The notes below the pieces were generated by a model. That model was not told where the DNA came from. It worked only from the letters and a program-made list of their open reading frames with translations, and did no database searches. Positions 25,987 through 32,708 of a stretch of 57,918 nt of DNA are shown here, one piece after another (the first letter of the stretch is position 1; each line of letters opens with the position of its first letter). Where the stretch lies: the NCBI GenBank assembly GCA_021372295.1, contig JAJFUS010000036.1, positions 1-57,918 of the forward strand, read 5' to 3'. The position numbers and the translations under genes are program-made. The DNA comes from a bacterium (GTDB lineage Bacteria; Armatimonadota; UBA5829).

Positions 25987-28329
25987 CTAGTCAGGAAAAG
26001 GATTTTCCTCATCACGTTCTTTCGCGGCGGCGGCGGGCTCCTTTGCGGCATCCGGCAGCGCCTGCTTGTCCTTGCGGCCATTTTTGCCGTTGCCGGACTC
26101 CAGCGCCGCATCCGGCGGGATAACGGCTGAACTGGCGTAATAGTGCGAATAGAAGTGGCAGCTGTCGATGTTCTCAGGATCCAGCCGGTTGACCACGACT
26201 CCGAGTATATTCGCTTTTGCCCGGCGCAGCAGATCGCGGGTCTGAGACTCAGTTCCTCGCGGAACCATATTCGCCGAAACCACCATAACCACTGCGTCTA
26301 TCCAGCTTGCCAGCATCGGGCCGTCGCTGAAGACTATCGTGCTGGGAGTGTCGAACAAGACCAGGTCGCAGTGATCTTCGAGCCTTTTTACGAGATCCTG
26401 CATTCTGCCGGAGCCTAAAAGCTCAGACGGGTTCAGCGGCTGCGGGCCAGCCGTCATGACAATCAGGTTTTCCACTTCGGTCTGCTGGAAAGCATCCGTG
26501 AGATTGCCTTCGCCGCGCAAGAGCGTGCTTAAGCCGGCCTCGTTGGGCAGGTCGAAAAACTTGTGCAGGCTGGGCCGGCGCATGTCGGCGTCTATCAGGA
26601 TTATGCGCTTGCCGATTTGCGCAAGAGCGATCGCGAGGTTGCATATGGTGGTCGTGCCGCCCTGACCGGGGCGTCCTGTCGCGACCATAAGCGTCTTGAA
26701 CGGATTGTCACGCAGCTCAAACAGGATGTTTGTCCGCAGTATCTTATATGACTCGGCCATTGCAGACAACGGATATATGTGCGTCAGTTTAGGAAGCGCG
26801 CAGTCGCGGCCGACCAGTTTGGGAGTCAGGCCGATTACCGGAAGCTCCATCAACTTTTCGACGTCCGCGGCGTTGCGCATTCGGTTGTCGATGCTATCCA
26901 TCCAGGCTACAGTGACTATTCCAAGCACTAGAGCCAGCACCAGACCGTAGACCAGCAATGCTTTTTTCGACGGACCTTGCACTATGGGGCCGGTCGCCTG
27001 AACCGACCAACTAAACGGTATTATGGAGCCCGTGCGCGTGGACTCTTTTTCGGCGACAAGCGCCTGAGCATACTTTTCGGAGAGCATTCTGTAGGTGTTG
27101 TCGGCCTGAGTATACTCGATCATCAAATCGGCAAGCCCCGGTTCGGCCTGCGCCAGATTATTTACTTTTTGCTTTGCGGCCGCCACGCTTGCCGATGCAG
27201 ACGCGAGTTTTGCCTTGGCTGTCGCCAGTTGATACTGCGCCTCGGAGCGTTTTTTAAGCAGTTCTTGGTGGATATCGTTGATCGAAGGCAGAGAATAGAC
27301 GCTGCCCTCTTTCGCAATCTGCTCTTTGAGCATGGATATTCGAGCCTGCGCAGCTTTGTATGTGTCGTGCGCGGGCTGATAGCGCTGAGCTATGGCGCGC
27401 AGGTCGGCTTCGGCTTTGGTCAACTCATCTCGAAGTTGGCGCACGGCCGGGTTCATATCAGCCGGAAGAGACTGCCTGGAAACCAGAGGCTGCCTCTCCA
27501 GTTGGGCGTTGATGTCGTTAACTGCCGCCTGGGCTTCTCTGACCGCGGAGTCGGCTTGGCTTCGCGCTTCTTCCATGCTCGATAGCGAAGTGACGGCGGT
27601 TTGGGTCTCCGCGTCAACTGAAATCACGCTGTGCCCACTTTTATACTCGGCGATCTGGCGCTGCAGTTTCTGTAGGTTTATTTTGGCTTCTTCCTTGCTG
27701 GTCAGCAGGAACTTGGCGTACTTTCGCACGTCTTCGCGGCTTTTTTCCTGGTAGGACGCGGCAAAGGCCTGAGCGACTGCATTTGCCACGTAAGGCGCGT
27801 CGTCACCGTTGGGCATGCGCACGATTATGCGAATGATGTCGGTGGTGGTGCCTTGCACTCCTCCAATGCTTGCATTTTGCACCGGAGAGATTTCCAAGAC
27901 GTCCTGCCAGTCTTGAAACTGGAGCAGAGAACCGGCACTTCTCTCGACGCGGGTTACCTGTTTGTAAGGCATCTTGTTTGCTATGTCGGAGCCCATGCTC
28001 TCGGTTATGGATTTCTTTTGTTCTTCAGTGGACTGCGCTAGGAAGTCGAGAGCGCCCTGATAGACCTCGTAGCTCTGAGCAAGAATGATAAGGTTGCTCA
28101 GGATTACGTTGCGGTCGGGGGAGTTTTGGCGATTATTGTTGTTATTATCGCCGGCCGTGGTGACGCCGCCCTGCATTACTTGGGCAGTCGGCGACACGAG
28201 CGCCGTGCCTTCATAAACGACCGTCGGTTTGGGAGCGGCTATTGCCACGACAAACAATGTGACCGCGACAATGCCTATGATTATCCATTTTCGCGTCTTA
28301 ACAATCTTTACAAGATGCCAAAAGTTCAT
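25987..28329 (-). CDS. Wzz/BY-kinase-type polysaccharide co-polymerase with degenerate P-loop
   Basis: 780 residues. A Wzz chain-length domain lies between two membrane helices (about 14-32 and 457-477), with long coiled coils in the periplasmic part. A cytoplasmic BY-kinase domain follows. It has Walker A' ILIDADMRRP (577-586) and Walker B LVLFDTPS (656-663), but the P-loop reads ATGRPGQGGTTT, with Gly558 where Walker A has Lys. Tyrosines 727, 730 and 731 form only a small cluster, and the last 50 residues are charged and Tyr-poor. It probably controls polymer length and export. Kinase activity is doubtful. It is preceded by an extended -10 promoter and followed by repeat copy B. Confidence 0.88.
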   Translation of the reverse strand: MNFWHLVKIVKTRKWIIIGIVAVTLFVVAIAAPKPTVVYEGTALVSPTAQVMQGGVTTAGDNNNNNRQNSPDRNVILSNLIILAQSYEVYQGALDFLAQSTEEQKKSITESMGSDIANKMPYKQVTRVERSAGSLLQFQDWQDVLEISPVQNASIGGVQGTTTDIIRIIVRMPNGDDAPYVANAVAQAFAASYQEKSREDVRKYAKFLLTSKEEAKINLQKLQRQIAEYKSGHSVISVDAETQTAVTSLSSMEEARSQADSAVREAQAAVNDINAQLERQPLVSRQSLPADMNPAVRQLRDELTKAEADLRAIAQRYQPAHDTYKAAQARISMLKEQIAKEGSVYSLPSINDIHQELLKKRSEAQYQLATAKAKLASASASVAAAKQKVNNLAQAEPGLADLMIEYTQADNTYRMLSEKYAQALVAEKESTRTGSIIPFSWSVQATGPIVQGPSKKALLVYGLVLALVLGIVTVAWMDSIDNRMRNAADVEKLMELPVIGLTPKLVGRDCALPKLTHIYPLSAMAESYKILRTNILFELRDNPFKTLMVATGRPGQGGTTTICNLAIALAQIGKRIILIDADMRRPSLHKFFDLPNEAGLSTLLRGEGNLTDAFQQTEVENLIVMTAGPQPLNPSELLGSGRMQDLVKRLEDHCDLVLFDTPSTIVFSDGPMLASWIDAVVMVVSANMVPRGTESQTRDLLRRAKANILGVVVNRLDPENIDSCHFYSHYYASSAVIPPDAALESGNGKNGRKDKQALPDAAKEPAAAAKERDEENPFPD

Positions 28330-28351
28330 ATTTATCGCCTCGCCTCACAAC

Positions 28352-28383
28352 ATTATACCACGACAATACCATCAGTCTCCCAA
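28352..28383 (-). promoter_or_regulatory. Probable extended -10 promoter of the Wzz/BY-kinase gene
   Basis: On the minus strand TGGTATAAT (28360-28352) gives a perfect -10 with an extended TGn. TTGGGA at 28383-28378 could act as a -35 but is 20 bp away, so the extended -10 would carry most of the recognition. The predicted transcript start near 28345 leaves a short leader holding an AGGCGAGGCGA ribosome-binding region before the ATG at 28329. Confidence 0.5.
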
Positions 28384-28405
28384 GGAAAATTCGCGGGCGA
28401 TGAGT

Positions 28406-29857
28406 TTACTTCTGTCGAACCAGCATCTGTCGAACTTCTACAATAGGTTCTCCCGAGGCGGGCATTGTTTCGATCTTCAACTCGTGGAATCCGTTTGAGA
28501 AGCGGGTTGTGTCCCAATCGAATATGGTGGGACACGCGCTGGATGTGTATATAGGGCGGCCGTCTACATAGAATGTCGTGATCGACCCGGCAGCAGACTT
28601 CTTCGCCTCGATCTGAACGGTGCCGCGCACGGGGCATACTCCGCGCTTGACAGCTTTTTCGGCATATTCCCAAGACTGGCGATCCAGTTCGCTGCGGGCA
28701 AGCTCCGGGTCGAACGAGGGAAAAAGCAGTCGGACGGCAGTAACACCTTTCTCGATTTTGCGCGGTTTGCAGATTTTTTCAAAGTAACTGGTAAGGTAGT
28801 TGGGGGTGAATGCGTCGTCGATTTTGCCGACCATGCAGGGCATGTCTTCCCAGTCGCCATCATCTATTTTCACCTGCGCTCGATATGAGTCATTTGGCCT
28901 TGCCGGATACCACGCGAGGTTGATATGGCCGAAAAAGAGTGGCGGAGTGCCTTCCAGCGCTGGCTTTGATGCGTCTTTCGGCCCGATCACCATCACCTGC
29001 GGCTTGGTTTCACCCTGCTCGTGGGCGTGGTAATACGGCTGCACCATAAACCCGCCGCGAGTTTCAAGGGCGCCGCCTTCCACAGTGCCCTTGGGGCATA
29101 CCGGAGCGGTGGAGATGGTGAGCACGCCGCCGTGGTTGGTGTTGACCGCTCCGACTCCCGTGAACGTGGTAGCGTCGTATCTGCCGACCCCGGTGACAGG
29201 TCTGTCCACGGTCGCGATCTTTTCGGATGCGCCATCGGGGTATATGACCGTCACGTCGCCGCCTGAGTGGTTGTCGAAGTCGATTTCGCCCGGCATCCGG
29301 TTCGGGCGCTTGACTACTATCACAAACGTCTCGCCCTCAATCGGGATATAGTCCTCGGGCATCGGCACAAGTGAGTGATTGCGCTCGACATACACCGCGC
29401 TGCCGACGAATGGCGAAAAATTGCGGAATATGGACTCGCCGGTGCGGATGTCGACCTGAATCGCCGAACACCGGGGAATGTGACCTCCATAGCCGCGAGG
29501 GATCTCTGAAAACTCGCAGGGCGATATGCTGAATATCAGGGGCATCTGCGCTTTGCCGAATCCGCTTGCCGCTCGGCCGGTCTTGATTCGAATGCCGTGA
29601 ACGGCCGTGGCCGCGACCGTGCCGCAGGGAGTATATGACGATGCGGCGAATCCGGTGATCCGTGCGTTGGCGACCACTTTCACTCTGCCGACCGCGCTGT
29701 AGGTGGCTCCGGCGTCCAGGCTTAACTGCGCGAGCCCGTCGATAACGTTCGCGATGCGGATTCTGTACATTTCGGTCGAGGACGAGTCAAGTTCGGACGC
29801 ATTGCATGTGCACGCGACCGCCATTATCAGCGCGATTAATAAGATTCTGCTTCTCAT
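28406..29857 (-). CDS. Secreted protein of unknown function
   Basis: 483 residues with a signal peptide (MRSRILLIALIMAVACTCNA). I do not recognise the family. The middle is rich in Gly, Pro and beta-prone segments (SPFVGSAVYVERNHSLVPMP, VTVIYPDGASEKIATV). The last 100 residues (FYVDGRPIYTSSACPTI, FSNGFHELKIETMP) look like an Ig/Big-type sandwich describing a displacement from an axis. Several Cys occur in the exported part. The ATG at 29857 is preferred, since the longer open frame starts inside repeat copy C. It lies upstream of the polysaccharide genes with the same orientation; a link to the glycan is inferred from position only. Confidence 0.72.
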   Translation of the reverse strand: MRSRILLIALIMAVACTCNASELDSSSTEMYRIRIANVIDGLAQLSLDAGATYSAVGRVKVVANARITGFAASSYTPCGTVAATAVHGIRIKTGRAASGFGKAQMPLIFSISPCEFSEIPRGYGGHIPRCSAIQVDIRTGESIFRNFSPFVGSAVYVERNHSLVPMPEDYIPIEGETFVIVVKRPNRMPGEIDFDNHSGGDVTVIYPDGASEKIATVDRPVTGVGRYDATTFTGVGAVNTNHGGVLTISTAPVCPKGTVEGGALETRGGFMVQPYYHAHEQGETKPQVMVIGPKDASKPALEGTPPLFFGHINLAWYPARPNDSYRAQVKIDDGDWEDMPCMVGKIDDAFTPNYLTSYFEKICKPRKIEKGVTAVRLLFPSFDPELARSELDRQSWEYAEKAVKRGVCPVRGTVQIEAKKSAAGSITTFYVDGRPIYTSSACPTIFDWDTTRFSNGFHELKIETMPASGEPIVEVRQMLVRQK

Positions 29858-29863
29858 ACCCAG

Positions 29864-29893
29864 ATTATACATCCTTGAGGGTTTCACCCTCAA
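29864..29893 (-). promoter_or_regulatory. Possible promoter built from the first hairpin of repeat copy C
   Basis: Minus strand: TTGAGG (29893-29888, the outer arm of the repeat hairpin), an 18-bp spacer, then a perfect TATAAT (29869-29864). The predicted start is at or next to the ATG at 29857, so the secreted-protein gene could be leaderless from here. The -35 matches only four of six bases; treat as a hypothesis. Confidence 0.3.
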
Positions 29894-30076
29894 ACTCCCA
29901 GCAGGGGCTCCGCGCCCCTGCACCTGCGCCGGGGCCGCGGGCCCCAGGCCCCTAGTGCAGATTTATATGATCCCATAATGGGATCATATAAATCTGAGTC
30001 AGAAGGTCCAGGAAACCTGGTTTCCTGGCAGGATCCAAGGACAGCGTCCTTGGTAGGGTTTGGGGCAAAGCCCCAA
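29875..30076. repeat. Composite multi-hairpin repeat, copy C (seven hairpins)
   Basis: The same layout as copy B. TTGAGGGT-ttc-ACCCTCAA at 29875-29893; GCAGGGGC-tccgc-GCCCCTGC at 29901-29921; GGGGCC-gcg-GGCCCC at 29931-29945; a 39-bp palindrome with one central base at 29958-29996; CCAGGAAACC-t-GGTTTCCTGG at 30008-30028; CCAAGGAC-agc-GTCCTTGG at 30035-30053; TTGGGGC-aaa-GCCCCAA at 30060-30076. The central palindrome is AT-rich and unrelated to those of A and B. The right end is 4 bp from the helicase stop codon at 30081, and the left end is 18 bp from the secreted-protein start. No coding capacity. Confidence 0.92.
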
Positions 30077-30080
30077 CCTG

Positions 30081-31682
30081 CTATCTGGCGGCATGCTTTT
30101 TGCGCGCTGCAAATGTTCGCGGCGCATTCGGTTTGGGTCTGCGCTGCTGAATCGGGCCGCGCTTGAACTCGTTTGAGACGGCGGGTCGAGCAGAGTAATC
30201 GAAATCGTCAACTGTCTTGCGCTCGATAGGACTTCCTAGTGCTCTCTCGATATCCCAGACAACCGCAGCGTCTTCTTTCGTAATCAGAGTCATCGCGTCG
30301 CCCTCGCGTTCGGCTCTGCCGGTTCGCCCTATACGGTGGATATATGTGTCGGCGGTATCGGGGATGTCGTAGTTTATGACGTGCGATATGCTGTCTACGT
30401 CCAGCCCGCGCGCGGCGATATCGGTCGCGACGAGTATCTGGCAGCGACCCGAGCGGAAATCGTCGAGAGCCGCCTGCCTCTGGTTTTGAGACTTGTTCGA
30501 GTGCAATGCTGCCGCTCCATATCCGGCTCGCTCGATCTGTTGGGCCACGCGGTTGGCGCGGTGTTTTGTGCGAGTGAAAATCAGCACGGAATTTGTGTCG
30601 GTGTTGTCCAGAAGTTTGAGCACCAGCGACGTTTTCAGATGCTGCGGGCATGGATAAAGCGCATGGGCCACGGTTTTGGCGGGAGCGCAGATATCGACAT
30701 CCACCCGCTCGGGAGCGTTGAGGGTTTCAGACGCAAGCTGGGTAAGCTCGGGCGCGAATGTCGCGGAAAAGAGCATGCTCTGGCGGTTGCGGGGGAGCCG
30801 GGCAAGTATTCGCTTGATGGACGGCAGAAAACCCATGTCCAGCATTCTGTCGGCCTCGTCCAGAACCAGTTTTTCGACGTTGGAGAAGTTGGTGTTGCCT
30901 CGTTCCATGTGATCGAGCAGACGTCCCGGACATGCCACTATCACTTCGACGCCTTTTTTAAGCGCGTTTTCCTGAGGGTTCATCCCGACCCCGCCGTATA
31001 CGGTAGCTGATTTGATCTTTGTATGCTTGCCCAACTGTTTGAACGACTGATGTATCTGTTCGGCGAGTTCCCGCGTGGGTGTCAGCACGATTGCTCTGGT
31101 GCGCGGTTTATCGACCGGGTTGTCAAGCAAATGCTGGAGTATCGGCAGCACGAACGCGGCTGTCTTGCCTGTGCCGGTTTGAGCCGTTCCGATAATGTCG
31201 CGGCCGTCGATGGCGATTGGTATAGCGGCGGACTGCACTGGTGTGGGCGCGTCGAACCCGGCTTCGCGGACGGCGCGTTCCAGTCTGGCGTCCAGCCCGA
31301 AGCCTCCGAAAGAATCATTGCCCGCGGGTGCCGTAGTCTCTTGGGTCGGTATATCCGGTTTGCGAAGAACGAAGTGCTTCAGGTTCGGCTTGATCTTCGC
31401 GGCGAGTTGCTCCTTGAAGCATTCGTCGCAGTAGACGGGTTTACTGTCTGATGGCTTGAACGGAACCTGAGCTTCTTTTCCGCACTTTGCGCACAAAGCG
31501 ACATGCGTTCCGCAGTCGCCGCCGCGGCTGTGCCTTCGTCTGGCGTTGCGTTTTTGGTGGCATTCAGCGCACCTTGTGGGTGGGTTGAAACCCTGTTTCT
31601 GAAAATCTTTCTGCTCCTGCGCGCTGAAAACGAACTCTCGCTCACAGTCGCGGCAAGTGCAGACTTTGTCCTGATAACTCAA
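30081..31682 (-). CDS. DEAD-box RNA helicase with two N-terminal zinc-ribbon motifs (RhlE-like)
   Basis: 533 residues. Residues 1-100 hold two CxxC pairs of pairs (Cys10/13 with Cys38/41; Cys64/67 with Cys85/88), like the small zinc-ribbon proteins that often neighbour such helicases. The helicase core follows: Q motif with TPVQSAAIP, AQTGTGKT (167-174), PTRELAEQ, DEAD in LVLDEADRMLDMGF, SAT in MLFSATF, and HRIGRTGR. The C-terminus is short and basic. It probably remodels structured RNA or assists ribosome assembly; the ribbons may add RNA binding. TTG start with GGAG 9 bp upstream. Repeat copy C abuts its stop. Confidence 0.92.
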   Translation of the reverse strand: MSYQDKVCTCRDCEREFVFSAQEQKDFQKQGFNPPTRCAECHQKRNARRRHSRGGDCGTHVALCAKCGKEAQVPFKPSDSKPVYCDECFKEQLAAKIKPNLKHFVLRKPDIPTQETTAPAGNDSFGGFGLDARLERAVREAGFDAPTPVQSAAIPIAIDGRDIIGTAQTGTGKTAAFVLPILQHLLDNPVDKPRTRAIVLTPTRELAEQIHQSFKQLGKHTKIKSATVYGGVGMNPQENALKKGVEVIVACPGRLLDHMERGNTNFSNVEKLVLDEADRMLDMGFLPSIKRILARLPRNRQSMLFSATFAPELTQLASETLNAPERVDVDICAPAKTVAHALYPCPQHLKTSLVLKLLDNTDTNSVLIFTRTKHRANRVAQQIERAGYGAAALHSNKSQNQRQAALDDFRSGRCQILVATDIAARGLDVDSISHVINYDIPDTADTYIHRIGRTGRAEREGDAMTLITKEDAAVVWDIERALGSPIERKTVDDFDYSARPAVSNEFKRGPIQQRRPKPNAPRTFAARKKHAAR

Positions 31683-31950
31683 TTATTGTGCTCCTGGTCT
31701 TACTATTGTCTTGAGGCTTGAACCATATGAGCCAGTCGAACCGAGTAACCAGGCCAGCGCCAAACCAACGTAACAATACATTACATTATAACACACACTC
31801 GCGCTCGGCGTATTTCGGTAATTTGGCGTAAAATTTTTTCGTGCAAGTGTTTAGCAAATGCGCTATAATGTGCGATAATATATAATGACAGCGGCGGGAG
31901 AGCTTTCGCTGCCGTCTATTTTCCAATTGTCCGAAAGGAGGTACACAATA
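31683..31950. other. Intergenic promoter region between helicase and small ORF/sigma gene
   Basis: 268 bp without a convincing gene, AT-rich in its middle. On the plus strand two TATAAT hexamers (31864-31869 and 31881-31886) could be -10 boxes, but neither has a good -35 at normal spacing. A CAGCG...CGCTG inverted repeat lies about 31890-31913. On the minus strand a TATAAT near 31776 could serve the helicase gene. Beyond this I see nothing distinct. Confidence 0.4.
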
Positions 31951-32040
31951 ATGCGCATGCGAACTTCAAGCATGTCGCGCTGTCTTATTAGCGCCAGCAT
32001 GCGATACGTGCCTCGTTTCGGCGGTTGTCGGACCTGCTAA
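31951..32040 (+). CDS. 29-codon small ORF with a perfect Shine-Dalgarno (possible leader peptide)
   Basis: ATG at 31951 to TAA at 32040 encodes 29 residues starting MRMRTSSMSRCLISASMR and ending GGCRTC. An exact AAAGGAGGT (31934-31942) lies 8 bp before the ATG, better than that of any other gene here. Composition is Arg-, Ser- and Cys-rich (three Cys) and it has no membrane helix. It is 113 bp upstream of the sigma-70-like gene, on the same strand. It could be a leader peptide, a small regulator or a chance ORF; no homologue is recognised. The downstream gap has a CTGAA...TTCAG hairpin within a wider GTTCG...CGAAC pairing (about 32043-32086). Confidence 0.5.
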   Translation: MRMRTSSMSRCLISASMRYVPRFGGCRTC

Positions 32041-32153
32041 AGGTTCGTTCCTCTCTGAATACCTCTTTCAGGATTCTTCCGAACACTGCCCGGCGACGGC
32101 ACTACTCAACGTACCTGTAGTCGTCTGCGAGTGTATTTGAAGGAGAACCTGAT

Positions 32154-32684
32154 ATGAACGCCTGCATCAGACGGGCACGCGAGGGAGACCAGTCAGCGAA
32201 ACGAAAGCTGGTAGAGACCCTGCGCCCGAGAATAGCAAAAATGGCCGCATACTATGGTCGAATATGTGGAGAAGACCCCGATGATCTGCTTCAAGAGGCA
32301 TGGCTAGGCCTGTTGGAGGCTCTGCCTGAGGTCGACATGAAGATCGGTACTCCCGAGCAATATCTCATCACGCGCGCCCGCTGGAAACTGCTGGATGCCG
32401 TAAAACGCGCAAAAGTGCGTCGATGTGCTTCACTGGACGATGCCGGGTTGGAGCACTTGACGCCGGTCGGAAGCGACGGCGCAGTGGCGTCGGCATGTGT
32501 GTCGGAGTTTGTCGGCGAACTCAAGACCACCCAGCGCGAAGTGCTCTATTGCCTGCTGGCTGGTCTGACCTGGCGCGAGGCCGGTGAGAAGCTGGGCTGC
32601 GCTTCGGCCAATATTGCGTACCACGTTCGGCAGATCAGGCGCAGGTACGAGGAGTGGTCGGAGGAGCCTGCATGCTTTGTTTGA
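32154..32684 (+). CDS. Small sigma-70-family factor (ECF-like)
   Basis: 176 residues. Region 2 occupies about 15-85, with DPDDLLQEAWLGLLEALP (core-binding helix) and the aromatic/basic ARWKLLDAVKRAK. A linker of about 25 residues follows, then a region 4-like helix-turn-helix: TQREVLYCLLAGLTWREAGEKLG. The C-terminus is charged. GAAGGAGAACC upstream of the ATG is a strong ribosome-binding site. No anti-sigma gene is adjacent; the nearest downstream gene is convergent. A phage- or competence-type sigma-like regulator is an alternative reading. Target promoters unknown. Confidence 0.82.
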   Translation: MNACIRRAREGDQSAKRKLVETLRPRIAKMAAYYGRICGEDPDDLLQEAWLGLLEALPEVDMKIGTPEQYLITRARWKLLDAVKRAKVRRCASLDDAGLEHLTPVGSDGAVASACVSEFVGELKTTQREVLYCLLAGLTWREAGEKLGCASANIAYHVRQIRRRYEEWSEEPACFV

Positions 32685-32708
32685 ATTCCGGCGATTGGCC
32701 GATGTGCG

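Noticed and set aside
29858..29923. Upstream start for the secreted-protein gene
   Set aside because: The extra residues are translated repeat sequence, while the signal peptide begins at the ATG at 29857.
1..30080. CRISPR array or transposon as an explanation of the repeats
   Set aside because: There are no regularly spaced identical direct repeats, no cas genes, no transposase and no clear target-site duplications.
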